64,000 nt of DNA from Methylovirgula sp963708155 (lineage in GTDB: Bacteria > Pseudomonadota > Alphaproteobacteria > Rhizobiales > Beijerinckiaceae), in NCBI GenBank assembly GCA_963708155.1, contig OY970183.1, positions 930,001 to 994,000 on the forward strand, given 5' to 3'. Below, piece by piece: positions 26,251 through 35,176 of this stretch (positions are counted from its first letter, which is position 1; every line of letters starts with the position of its first letter). Position numbers and translations under genes: made by a program. The notes under the pieces were generated by a model that saw only the letters and a list, made by a program, of their open reading frames with translations, did not search any database and had not been told where the DNA came from.

Positions 26251-27474
26251 ATGGACATCGGTTCCGCAATGCATGCGATGCGCGATTCCGCCGGCGTACC
26301 AGCTGTGCCTGAACTCTTTCAGGTTCTGATGGTTCTGACCTGGATATTCCACATCGCTTTTGTTCAACTCGCGCTTGGTGCGTCGGCGCTCGCGATTTAC
26401 AGCTTTTATCGCCGTGAAAGCGGGCCTTATTACGAGACGCTTTCCATCGCTATGACCAAAGTGGCGAAGGTGAGCGTGTCTCTGCTAATCGTTCTCGGCG
26501 TCGCGCCGCTTCTGTTTACCCAGGTCATCTACGATCCGCAATGGTATGCCTCCAACGTGCTCTCCGCACGTTGGGTTATCGGCTTCATCCTGAGCCTGAT
26601 CGTCGCTTATTGTTTCTGGTTCGCCTTTTATTACGCCAACCACGCAGGCGCCAAACGCTATGTTGGCCTCTACGCCTGGATCGCATTTGCGCTCTTCTGC
26701 ATGGACGGCCTGATCATGCATGCGCTTGCCTACCAGTCACTTCTACCAGACAGCTGGATGGACTGGTATGCGCCAAACGGTCATGTCGACACGCGCGGCG
26801 CGGCCCTGCATGCGATCCAATGGCCACGCTATCTCTTCATCATGAGTCTGTCTGCGCCAGCGGTTGGAATTTTTCTTCAGGCTTACAGCGAATATTTCAA
26901 AGTGCGTAATAACCACAGCGCACAATATCGCATCTTCGCGCAACAGCTTGGCAAGAAGATCGCGACTATCGGCTTCGGCGTTTCGCTCGTCTTACTGCTG
27001 TGGTGGCAGTTCGACTTCCCGACTCAGACGGGGCTTACGATGCATCCGCTCGGCTGGGCACTTGTCGCCGCTGTCAGCCTCATGCTGCTGTGGGCGAGCC
27101 GGTTTTCCGCGCAGATGCATGGCTACTGGCCGATTCTTGGCGGCGTCGCGGTGCTCGGACTTCTCGCCTGTTGGCGCGAGGTAATCCGCATTCATTATCT
27201 TGCACCGTTCCACTACACGATCGCCGATTATCCGGTGCACGCGGATTGGCCGACGACGATTCTGTTCTTCTCGACCATCGTCGGTGTCGGCGGGCTTGTC
27301 GGCGGTTATTACCTCACGCTGCTCTATCGCGCCGGCCGGGTCGACGGACTCTATGTCGCCGGACCGAAGGTCGCGTGGCTCGGCACCGCCGCGGTCGCGA
27401 TACTTGCGCTTTGGATCGCGGTCTTCTTCACCTATGGCGCCGCGATCTGGTTGCGTAACAGCTTTATTCTTTGA
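26251..27474 (+). CDS. Membrane partner of the bd-like oxidase
   Basis: A 407-residue polytopic protein with about ten hydrophobic helices and several membrane-face histidines (WIFHIAFVQLALG, YYANHAGAKRY, DGLIMHALAYQ, IRIHYLAPFHY). It starts three bases after the CydA-like gene and ends 15 bases before the cytochrome c gene. It is not a clear CydB match. It is probably the second subunit, or a quinone- or haem-binding partner, of the same complex. Confidence 0.5.
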   Translation: MDIGSAMHAMRDSAGVPAVPELFQVLMVLTWIFHIAFVQLALGASALAIYSFYRRESGPYYETLSIAMTKVAKVSVSLLIVLGVAPLLFTQVIYDPQWYASNVLSARWVIGFILSLIVAYCFWFAFYYANHAGAKRYVGLYAWIAFALFCMDGLIMHALAYQSLLPDSWMDWYAPNGHVDTRGAALHAIQWPRYLFIMSLSAPAVGIFLQAYSEYFKVRNNHSAQYRIFAQQLGKKIATIGFGVSLVLLLWWQFDFPTQTGLTMHPLGWALVAAVSLMLLWASRFSAQMHGYWPILGGVAVLGLLACWREVIRIHYLAPFHYTIADYPVHADWPTTILFFSTIVGVGGLVGGYYLTLLYRAGRVDGLYVAGPKVAWLGTAAVAILALWIAVFFTYGAAIWLRNSFIL

Positions 27475-27489
27475 TCCGGAGTTCAATCC

Positions 27490-28191
27490 ATGAAACGTCT
27501 CATACTTTCTCTCGCCTGCGTCGTCTTGCTGTCGGCGAGCCAGGCCACTTTCGCGCAATCCGACGACGGCCTCGCCCCGGACATAGATGCGGGGAAGAAA
27601 CGCGCCGAGGTCTGCTTCGCCTGCCACGGCGAGAATGGCATTTCGCAAATTCCCGGCGTCCCAAATCTCGCCGGCCAAACACACGCCTATCTCGAACGTG
27701 CGCTGCATGAATATCATGACGCACAATTGCGTCAGGACCCGACGATGACGGCGATGGCCAAGCCCCTTTCGGACCGCGACATCGCCAATATTGCCGCTTA
27801 CTTCAGCCTTCTGCCATCGATGAGCGATGGACGCACTGGGGCTCAGGAACTCAAAGCCTTCGAATCGGAACTGAAAGCAGAGCCGGCCGCGGCCGCCGCC
27901 ACGGAGCCGACGCCTGCCACGGCGCAGGCGGAACCACCTGCGCCTGCCACCCGGAGCGGCCAGCAGATATTCGCCACCGTCTGCACGATGTGCCACGGAA
28001 CCGGTCTCGCGGGCGCCCCAAAATTCGGTGACAAGAACGCCTGGAAACCGCGAATTGCCGAGGGCCTGGAGACTTTGCACGATCACGCTCTGCACGGCTT
28101 CAAGGGCATGCCCGCTAGGGGCACCTGCGCGGCATGCACAGACGCCGAGATCAAATCTGCCGTCGATTACATGGTTGGGCATTCTCAATGA
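27490..28191 (+). CDS. Periplasmic dihaem cytochrome c (c4-like)
   Basis: A 233-residue protein with a cleavable signal peptide (ending ASQATFA) and two haem-c sites: CFACHGENG (residue ~43) and CTMCHGTG (~residue 165). An Ala/Pro-rich linker joins the two domains. The first domain is like cytochrome c4/c553 and the second like c5, with an extra Cys pair (TCAACTD) typical of c5. It most likely shuttles electrons to the adjacent bd-like complex. It lies about 1 kb upstream of xoxF and could link methanol oxidation to it; no dedicated xoxG is seen. Confidence 0.82.
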   Translation: MKRLILSLACVVLLSASQATFAQSDDGLAPDIDAGKKRAEVCFACHGENGISQIPGVPNLAGQTHAYLERALHEYHDAQLRQDPTMTAMAKPLSDRDIANIAAYFSLLPSMSDGRTGAQELKAFESELKAEPAAAAATEPTPATAQAEPPAPATRSGQQIFATVCTMCHGTGLAGAPKFGDKNAWKPRIAEGLETLHDHALHGFKGMPARGTCAACTDAEIKSAVDYMVGHSQ

Positions 28192-28197
28192 ACTGAA

Positions 28198-28227
28198 GGC
28201 GCCCGGTCTCTGCGGATTCCGGGCGCC
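28198..28227 (+). terminator. Hairpin after the cytochrome operon
   Basis: GGCGCCCGG pairs with CCGGGCGCC around a 12-base loop, seven bases after the cytochrome c stop. It lacks a T-tract. The rest of the 28192-28501 gap shows no supported gene and must contain the promoter of the lanmodulin-like gene. Confidence 0.5.
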
Positions 28228-28501
28228 ACACGCGGCCCTTCTGCGCCTTCGCCGCCAATGGGGCGCCGCGATGGGCGTGATAGACACCGCCATGATGATC
28301 CCATGCCGCCAGAGATCTCGACGCGCACATCTGCTGCGCGGTTGCCCTGGCGAGCGCTGAGACATCGTCGCGGATTGGACGATATTGACCATTCGCCTGT
28401 CAAAATCTCCCGGAATCCATTCGAAAACATCCGCTTCAGCCCCCTTGGGAATTCGGAGGATAATCCCTTTGAAAAGCCGCTCGCCGATGGAGCAAGTACG
28501 G

Positions 28502-28876
28502 ATGCGCCTGGGAAGAATATTCGCCTCGATGGTTTTCTTCGCGCCGGTCGGCGGCCCAACGCTGGCTGCGCCGGTTGCCCCTACTGTCGACGGCACGCTC
28601 GATCTCGCCCAGATGGAAGCTGCGGCCGCTGCGGCCTTCGAGAAGCTCAATAAAGATAGCGACACGACGCTTGATTATAGCGAAGCCAAGGAGCGGCTCA
28701 GCAGGGATGCATTTCTCGCCGCCGATCCCGATGCGGACAAAACGCTGAGCAAACAGGAATATGTTGAAATGGCGGAGAAGCTGTTCAACGCCGCCGACAC
28801 TAACAATAACGGCGTGCTCGATGCCAAAGAACTTCGAAGCCATGCCGGACAGGCGTTGCTGCGACTGCTTCAATAG
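28502..28876 (+). CDS. Lanmodulin-like periplasmic EF-hand protein
   Basis: A 124-residue exported protein. The signal peptide is MRLGRIFASMVFFAPVGGPTLAA, and the ATG at 28502 has GGAG nine bases ahead. Four EF-hand-like loops occur at residues 26-37, 50-61, 75-86 and 99-110, each 12 long, separated by 12-13 residues. The spacing and the ending (LRSHAGQALLRLLQ) align without gaps to lanmodulin of Methylorubrum as I recall it. Loop 3 (DPDADKTLSKQE) keeps lanmodulin's hallmark proline at position 2; the other loops do not, and loop 1 is degenerate. It lies 285 bases upstream of xoxF. It probably binds lanthanides, with fewer or weaker sites than classic lanmodulin. Confidence 0.82.
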   Translation: MRLGRIFASMVFFAPVGGPTLAAPVAPTVDGTLDLAQMEAAAAAAFEKLNKDSDTTLDYSEAKERLSRDAFLAADPDADKTLSKQEYVEMAEKLFNAADTNNNGVLDAKELRSHAGQALLRLLQ

Positions 28877-29161
28877 GGTCGCGTTCAGCGCTGCTGTCTT
28901 ATTCGCCACCGGCCGTCGCTTCGGGAGAAACTCCCGAGCACTTTAGGTAAGCCTTCCATAGCTCAATTCCTTTAGTCCCGACTAGCATTGGAACATGGCA
29001 CGCAAGAGTAGGACGCGCACCTAGAACGCGCCGCAGAAAAAGGCGCCCGCGAAACTGCGGACGTTTTCCCTGACATAAGAGACTTCACGCGCCGCAACGC
29101 CTGCGCTCGATCGGTAGATGCCGCATCGGGTGAGGCTGTCCCTAGTGGAAGAGGAAACGTC

Positions 29162-31027
29162 ATGACATGTAGAGGGAAGCTTTTGCTATTGGCAGGAGCT
29201 GTGGTTGGGCTTGTCGCGCTGGCGGGCCCCAGCTTTGCCAATTCGGATATTGTTGAGCGTGAAAAAAACCCAAATCTCTGGCCGGTTACGGGCGGTGATT
29301 TCGGTCTGAAGCGCCACAGCACGCTTAGCGACATCAATAAAGACAATGTCGACAAGCTACAGATGGCGTGGTCGCAGTCTAGCGGCGCCCTGCGCGGCCA
29401 TGAGGGGCAACCCCTCGTCGTCGAAGTCGATGGCAAGCCGATGATGTATCTGGTCAGCGCCTGGCCCAACATTGTGCAGGCGCTCGATCTGTCCGATCCT
29501 GACAATCCGAAGGAAATCTGGAACTACGAGAAGAAGACAGATCGCGATATCTCCGCCGTGCCGCGCGCCTGCTGCGACACCGTCAACCGTGGTCTTTCCT
29601 ATGCTGAAGGCAAGGTTGTCTTCGGAACCCTCGATGGCTTCGTGATCGCTCTCGACGCCAAGACCGGCAAGGAGATCTGGGTCGTCAAGCACTCCTATCC
29701 GGAGCATGGCGAGACGCAGACCAACGCGCCGATGATCGCCGAGAATCTTGTTATCGCCGGCTTCGGCGGCGACGAATTCGCGGCTCGCGGCCGTCTCGAT
29801 GCCTACGATCTCAACACCGGCAAGCTGGTGTGGAGCAAGGAAAGCAACGGCAAGGACGAGGAAATCGGTATCACGGCCGACACGAACAAAGACAACAACC
29901 GGCATGATCTGACCCAGCACCAGGGCTTCACCTATCCCGGCGACGAATGGAAGCGCGGCGGCGGTTCGCCCTGGGCCTGGTATAGCTACGACCCGGAGCT
30001 GAAACTCATCTACGAGTCGAACGGCAACCCCGGCAACTGGAGCCCGACGACCCGCTGCGGCGAAAATCCCCCGACGCAAGAGGGTTGTAACTCCGGCAAG
30101 TGGGACAATAAGTGGTCGATGACCATATTCGCCCGCCACGTGGAAGACGGAACCGTCGCCTGGAACTACCAGATGACGCCTTTCGATCAATGGGACTATG
30201 ACGGCGTCAACGAAAACATCCTCGTCGACTTCCCGGACATCGATGGCAAGCCGGTCAAGGCTCTCGTCCACTTCGATCGCAACGGCTTTGCCTACGTGCT
30301 CAACCGCGTAACCGGCGAACTGCTGCGCGCGAACAAGTTCGTCGCCGTCAACTGGGCGGAGCGGATCGACCTGAAGACCGGCCGTCCGGTCAAGGTCTAC
30401 GAGCATTCGCCGTTGAAGATCGGCGTCAACACGCAGGCCTGCCCATCGGCGATGGGCGGCAAGGATCAACAGCCCTGCGCGGTCGATCCCAAGGATCCGA
30501 GCAAATTCTATTGCTCGACCAACAACTGGTGCATGGAAGACGAGCCGCAGCAGCGCGTGAGCTTCCAGCAGGGTACTGTCTACGTCTTCGCCAACGTCTA
30601 CATGTATGAAGAGAAGCCCGGCGTCGCCGGCCGCTTCAAGAAATTCGACGTGTTGACGGGCAAGGAAGATTGGGACATCCCGGATCCGTATCCGAACTGG
30701 AGCGGTGCTCTGGTCACGGACGGCGGCCTGGCGTTCTACGGCAGCCTTGGTGGCGACTTCCGCGCGGTCGATCGCGATACCGGCAAGATCCTTTGGCATC
30801 GTAAGCTTGCCTCGGGCATCATCGGTAACCCGATCACCTACAAGGTCGACGGCAAGCAATATATCTCGGTCTGGAGCGGTATCGGTGGCTGGATCGGTCT
30901 GCCTGTCACTGCCGGTCTCGACATGAGCGATAAGTTCGGCGCGATCGGCGCGACGGCCATGGCCAAAGCCACCGGCCTTCCCCTGATCCCGCAAGGCGGA
31001 ACGCTCTTCACGTTCCGTGAATATTGA
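29162..31027 (+). CDS. xoxF: Lanthanide-dependent PQQ methanol dehydrogenase XoxF
   Basis: Periplasmic quinoprotein that oxidises methanol to formaldehyde or formate using PQQ and a lanthanide ion. It has 621 residues with a signal peptide ending AGPSFA. The adjacent-cysteine disulfide lies in VPRACCDTVNRG. The catalytic aspartate is in FDQWDYDGVNEN (about residue 345), and the extra aspartate two residues later (~347) marks lanthanide-type XoxF; MxaF has alanine there. Tryptophan-docking repeats of the eight-bladed propeller are evident (GKEIWVVKH, GKLVWSKES, GKILWHRKL). A strong terminator follows. Neighbours are the lanmodulin-like gene upstream and a XoxJ-type gene downstream; no xoxG cytochrome or mxaI is present. 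Confidence 0.96.
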   Translation: MTCRGKLLLLAGAVVGLVALAGPSFANSDIVEREKNPNLWPVTGGDFGLKRHSTLSDINKDNVDKLQMAWSQSSGALRGHEGQPLVVEVDGKPMMYLVSAWPNIVQALDLSDPDNPKEIWNYEKKTDRDISAVPRACCDTVNRGLSYAEGKVVFGTLDGFVIALDAKTGKEIWVVKHSYPEHGETQTNAPMIAENLVIAGFGGDEFAARGRLDAYDLNTGKLVWSKESNGKDEEIGITADTNKDNNRHDLTQHQGFTYPGDEWKRGGGSPWAWYSYDPELKLIYESNGNPGNWSPTTRCGENPPTQEGCNSGKWDNKWSMTIFARHVEDGTVAWNYQMTPFDQWDYDGVNENILVDFPDIDGKPVKALVHFDRNGFAYVLNRVTGELLRANKFVAVNWAERIDLKTGRPVKVYEHSPLKIGVNTQACPSAMGGKDQQPCAVDPKDPSKFYCSTNNWCMEDEPQQRVSFQQGTVYVFANVYMYEEKPGVAGRFKKFDVLTGKEDWDIPDPYPNWSGALVTDGGLAFYGSLGGDFRAVDRDTGKILWHRKLASGIIGNPITYKVDGKQYISVWSGIGGWIGLPVTAGLDMSDKFGAIGATAMAKATGLPLIPQGGTLFTFREY

Positions 31028-31049
31028 TCAAAGCCTCCCAACTGCAGTC

Positions 31050-31083
31050 CCCCTGGCGCATCCCCATGCGTCAGGGGTTTTTT
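31050..31083 (+). terminator. Rho-independent terminator of xoxF
   Basis: CCCCTGGCGCAT and ATGCGTCAGGGG pair around a CCCC loop (one G-T wobble in a 12-base stem), followed by six T residues. It separates xoxF from the xoxJ-ankyrin gene. Read-through would let xoxF be made in excess of its accessory proteins. Confidence 0.9.
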
Positions 31084-31112
31084 GTTTGGTATCAAGGTCC
31101 AAAGGTCTAGCG

Positions 31113-32894
31113 ATGATAACTCGTGGCGTCTCGATCGCGATCGCGCTGATCGCAAATCTCCTGCTTCTCCCCCCTGCCTTCGCGCAGACGGACTTCGAGG
31201 ACATGACCTCCGCGCAAAAGCTGGAAGCGCGTAACGCTGCAGCAAAAATGCATATGGAGGAGATCAAGTTCTGCGCCGATGGCGGCAACTTGCCCTTCTC
31301 CAATCGCAAGGGCGAGGGCTTCGAGAACAAGATCGCCGAGATTATCGCCAATGCCGTTGGCGCGCAGCTCACCTATTACTGGCGCCCGTCGCTCGAGCGC
31401 GGCGCGACCCGCGCGGTCTTCGACAACAGCGTTTGCGACGTTCTGATCGATATTCCCGCCAATTGGGAAGGCGCGCTCACGACGCTGCCGTTATATCGGA
31501 CGACCTACGTGCTGGCTTATCGAAGCGACAAAGGCATCGCGCCATTCAAATCGCTCGACGATCCTCGCCTGAAGTCGCTGCGCGTCGGCGTTTACGAAAC
31601 CTCCGCCCTGCGCGAAGCGCTCGCCAATCGTGGCGTCACCAAAGTCGACGTGCATCCCGTGACCTATGACGGCGATCTCGTTCAGGCAGACGAGCCTTGG
31701 TGGCAGGTCGAGCAGGTCGCCAAGGGCGATCTTGACGTCGCGGCGGTCTGGGGACCGTTTGCCGGCTATGTGAAGACCAAAAGGGGCGAGCCATTGACCA
31801 TTCAACCGGTCAATCGGATGGATGACACAATCCCGCTTGAGTTCGATCTTGCGCTCGGCGTGCGCAGCACAGATGCCGTGCTCAAATATATGCTTGACGA
31901 TGTCATGCAGAAGCATCGCGATGAGATCAGGAAAGTGCTGGAGGATTACGGCGTCCCGCTGGTCGAATGCGGCTCTTGCATCATTTCGGGCAATATACCC
32001 GCGCATGGCACCTATTTCACGCCGGCAATTCATTTGACCAAACCAACCGACACGACGACGGGCGAGGCACCGCATGTCGCTGATGCCACAGTCAATCAAT
32101 GGCTGAAAGACGGTCTTGATCTCAACTCGGCCCTGAATGGCGCCGTGGTGGACAGCGATCTTGAACGTATCCGCTACCTGGTGAGCAAGGGCGCCGACGT
32201 CAACTCGCACGACGGTCTGGGGCAATATCTGCTCCACATTGCCGCCGAACAGCGCGACATGGACGTCATTTCCGAGCTCCTCGATGATGGTGCCAATATC
32301 GAGGTGCGGGACAATGACGGCTGGACTCCGCTGATGCACGCCGCCTCAAGCGACAACGTGCCGGCCATCCAATTGCTTGTCGCACACAAGGCCCAGGTCG
32401 ATGCTACGACCCCGGACGGCTACACCGCGCTGGCCTATGCTCTGGCGGACGGACACTTTGCCGCCGCTCAGGCCCTGGTCGATGCCGGTGCTTCTGTTTC
32501 GAGGGCAGTTGGGCCGGAACAGTTGACACCGTTGATGATTACCGCGAGCGAGTTGCCGCCGCGCAACCGCATGATGGCTCTCGTCGAAGGCGTGAATGTC
32601 GTCGATATGACGCGGCTTCTCGTCACGAAGGGCGCCGACGTGAATGCCAAATCGTCTGCCGGCATGAGCGCACTGATGGTCGCAGCCGTTCATAACAATC
32701 CCTCTGTAATCGGCGTCCTCGCACAGCTTGGCGCGGATTTATCGGCCAGAGAGACGGGCGGCCGAACGGCACGCGAACTCGCAGTCCTCAACGACAATCA
32801 GGCAGCCGCACAAATTCTTGATGTGCTCGCCGCCACGAGCCCCAAATCGAAACGCTCCGATCCGACCGCGCGTGCTGAAGGAAAAACTCTCTAA
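31113..32894 (+). CDS. XoxJ/MxaJ-like periplasmic binding protein fused to ankyrin repeats
   Basis: A 593-residue exported protein (signal peptide ending LPPAFA). Residues ~40-270 form a type II solute-binding domain of the quinoprotein-dehydrogenase-associated type (IKFCADGGNLPFSNRKGEGFENKIA; DVAAVWGPFAGYVK), as in XoxJ, thought to help XoxF maturation. From about residue 310 to 580 there are ankyrin repeats (RYLVSKGADVNSHD, ISELLDDGANIEVRDNDGWT, RLLVTKGADVNAKS). Standard XoxJ is about 280 residues, so this is a fusion at least twice the usual size. The ATG at 31113 was chosen because it gives a proper signal peptide. Confidence 0.85.
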   Translation: MITRGVSIAIALIANLLLLPPAFAQTDFEDMTSAQKLEARNAAAKMHMEEIKFCADGGNLPFSNRKGEGFENKIAEIIANAVGAQLTYYWRPSLERGATRAVFDNSVCDVLIDIPANWEGALTTLPLYRTTYVLAYRSDKGIAPFKSLDDPRLKSLRVGVYETSALREALANRGVTKVDVHPVTYDGDLVQADEPWWQVEQVAKGDLDVAAVWGPFAGYVKTKRGEPLTIQPVNRMDDTIPLEFDLALGVRSTDAVLKYMLDDVMQKHRDEIRKVLEDYGVPLVECGSCIISGNIPAHGTYFTPAIHLTKPTDTTTGEAPHVADATVNQWLKDGLDLNSALNGAVVDSDLERIRYLVSKGADVNSHDGLGQYLLHIAAEQRDMDVISELLDDGANIEVRDNDGWTPLMHAASSDNVPAIQLLVAHKAQVDATTPDGYTALAYALADGHFAAAQALVDAGASVSRAVGPEQLTPLMITASELPPRNRMMALVEGVNVVDMTRLLVTKGADVNAKSSAGMSALMVAAVHNNPSVIGVLAQLGADLSARETGGRTARELAVLNDNQAAAQILDVLAATSPKSKRSDPTARAEGKTL

Positions 32895-32963
32895 GTCGAC
32901 GGGTTGAATTCCCCTTCGCGCCCTCATAGGCCAGTTCGGCCGTCGGATCGATCCGGAGCTTTG

Positions 32964-34187
32964 ATGTCAAAAGCCACATGCGCTTTCATGCTGGCGGGGT
33001 GCTGCGCGAGCCTTTTGGCAGGCGCAGCACCTTTGGGGGCGCAAACTTCGGCCGGCAAGCCGCCGCTCCATTTGCGCCTGATCTATCTCGGTAAGGATTA
33101 CCGAGAACCGACACCGCTTTCCTTCCTCGACCAGGTCGTCGGCGATAAGGGAATTGCCGGCGCGCGGGTCGCCACTGCCGACAACAACATCACCGGCAAA
33201 TTCATCAATGAGGAAACCGATCTCGCGGAAGACATTCTGCCCGAGCAGGCGGACATTATCCCCGAAGCCAAGAAAGTTCTGGATGCCGGCAACCGGCTTA
33301 TCATCGCCGATCTTGAACCAAAGGATCTTCTCGCCGTCGCCGACCTTCCCGAAGCAAAAGACGCGATTATTTTCGACGTCCGCACCTCCGACGACACGCT
33401 GCGCGAAGAGCAATGCCGCGGCAACATCTTCCATCTTGCGCCAAGCAATGCGATGCGCGCTGATGCCCTGGGACAATTTCTTCTCTACAAGAAGTGGACC
33501 CGCTGGTTTTTCGTTCATGGCGTCCAGCCGGCCGACATCGATTATGTCGCGGCAGTGCGGCGCGCCGCATCGCGCTTCGGCGCGCGGATCGTTGCCGAAC
33601 GCAATTACACTTACGACGCCCGCACGAGAGATACCGATACCGGCCATCAGCAAACCGAGCAGCAGATGGCACTTCTGACCCAAAGCCTGCCGGATTACGA
33701 CGTGATTTTCGTCGTCGACGAGGACGAGGCTTTCGGCGACTATTTGCTTTTCAACAGCACCGATCCGCGACCTGTCGTCGGAACCCAGGGACTCGTTGCC
33801 TCGGCCTGGCATCCGGCTTTTACAGAATTCTCGGGCAAGGAAATGCAGCGGCGCTTCCTGCGGCTTTCGCATCGGGCGATGACGGAGCGCGATTACGAGG
33901 CCTGGCTCGGCGTGCGCATCTTCGGTGAGGCTATGCTGCGCACCGGCGCGACCGATACAAAAACCCTGCGAAATTATATTCTTTCCGACAAATTCACGAT
34001 CGCCGCCTTTAAGGGCGAGGGCCTTTCCTTTCGGCGCTGGGACCAGCAATTGCGTCAGCCAATTCTCCTTGTCGGTCCTCGCGCTCTGGTCTCGATCGCG
34101 CCCATCGAAGGCTTCCTCCATCCGCGTTTCAATACCGACACGCTTGGCTATGACGAGCCGGAGACGAAATGCCATGCGCTCAAATAA
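32964..34187 (+). CDS. Quinoprotein-associated ABC-type substrate-binding protein
   Basis: A 407-residue exported protein; the signal peptide (CAFMLAGCCASLLAGAAPLGA) starts at the ATG 32964. It has a type I periplasmic-binding fold (LRLIYLGKDYREPTPLSFLD; HLAPSNAMRADALGQFLLYKKW; DYDVIFVVDEDEAFGDYLLF). It matches the family found only beside PQQ-dependent alcohol dehydrogenases. No ABC permease or ATPase accompanies it here, so it may be a PQQ, metal or folding accessory rather than an importer subunit. It overlaps the YVTN gene by 14 bases. Confidence 0.82.
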   Translation: MSKATCAFMLAGCCASLLAGAAPLGAQTSAGKPPLHLRLIYLGKDYREPTPLSFLDQVVGDKGIAGARVATADNNITGKFINEETDLAEDILPEQADIIPEAKKVLDAGNRLIIADLEPKDLLAVADLPEAKDAIIFDVRTSDDTLREEQCRGNIFHLAPSNAMRADALGQFLLYKKWTRWFFVHGVQPADIDYVAAVRRAASRFGARIVAERNYTYDARTRDTDTGHQQTEQQMALLTQSLPDYDVIFVVDEDEAFGDYLLFNSTDPRPVVGTQGLVASAWHPAFTEFSGKEMQRRFLRLSHRAMTERDYEAWLGVRIFGEAMLRTGATDTKTLRNYILSDKFTIAAFKGEGLSFRRWDQQLRQPILLVGPRALVSIAPIEGFLHPRFNTDTLGYDEPETKCHALK

Positions 34188-35167
34188 CACCCGCACCAGA
34201 TGCTATCGTTCCGCCGTGCTCCTTGCAATTCTTCTTGCGCCGGCATCAGCGCCCGCCTCTGCCGCGACGCTGTTCGTCACGAGCGAGCGTGACAATACGG
34301 TGACCGTCCTCGACAGTAAGACGATGGCGATCGAAAAGGTCATTCCCGTCGGCACGCGGCCGCGCGGCATCGCGATCACGCCGGATCATCGTGAGGTTTT
34401 CGTCTGTATCGGCGACGACGATCGGCTCGACGTTATCGACACGAAGACACTTACGGTCTCGCGGAGCGTCCCCGACGTGCTCGATCCGGAACTCGTCGCG
34501 ATCGATCCGGTCGGCAAGCGCGTCTATGCGGCAAATGAGGAGGATTCCCAAGTTACGGTGATTGATCGCGCCAGCGGCAAGATCGTCGGCACAGTGGGCG
34601 TCGGCGCCGAGCCGGAGGGCCTGAGCATCAGCCCCGACCTCTCCACCGTGGTGAATACGTCCGAACTGACGAGCATGGCGCATTTTATCAACACCAAGAC
34701 GCTTACGATCGAGGATAATGTTCTCGTCGATCAACGCCCGCGCGAGGCGCAATATACACACGACGGAAAGCAGGTCTGGGTGTCCGCCGAAGTCGGCGGC
34801 ACAGTTTCGGTGATCGATGCACAGAAGCGTACGATCATTACCAAGATCAATTTCGATATTCCCGGCGTTCAGCCCGAGCTGATCCAGCCGGTCGGCATCG
34901 TATTCTCCAAGGACGGTAAACTCGCTTTCGTCGCGCTCAGCCACGCCAATCGTATCGCGGTGGTCGACACGGCAACGCTCGCGCCGACGTCTTATATCCT
35001 CGTCGGCGAACGTCCGTGGCATATGGCCCTCGATCCGGACGGCTCGAAACTCTACGTCGCCAACGGCAACACCAATGACTCTGACCGTGATCGATGTCGC
35101 AACTCTCAAGGCCGTGCGATCCGTGAATGTCGGCCATCTCCCGTGGGGCGTTGTCGCGATGCCGTAA
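34174..35167 (+). CDS. PQQ-associated YVTN beta-propeller protein, frameshifted
   Basis: Exported seven-bladed propeller of about 330 residues (signal peptide ending APASA). YVTN-type repeats recur about every 40 residues (TLFVTSERDNTVTVLDSKTM, RVYAANEEDSQVTVIDRAS, AFVALSHANRIAVVDTATL, KLYVANGNTND). The family accompanies quinoprotein alcohol dehydrogenases; its role is unknown. Near 35077-35081 one extra base (a T in GACTC) throws the last blade out of frame. Removing it restores LTVIDVATLKAVRSVNVGHL and a stop at 35165-35167. As given, translation would run to 35211 with an unrelated tail. Confidence 0.82.
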
Positions 35168-35176
35168 GACGGCGGC

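Noticed and set aside
26992..28665. 557-codon minus-strand frame across the cytochrome operon
   Set aside because: It crosses three plus-strand genes with clear haem and membrane motifs and has no recognisable protein features.
29357..30994. 545-codon open frame antisense to xoxF
   Set aside because: Antisense artefact of a strongly codon-biased highly expressed gene.
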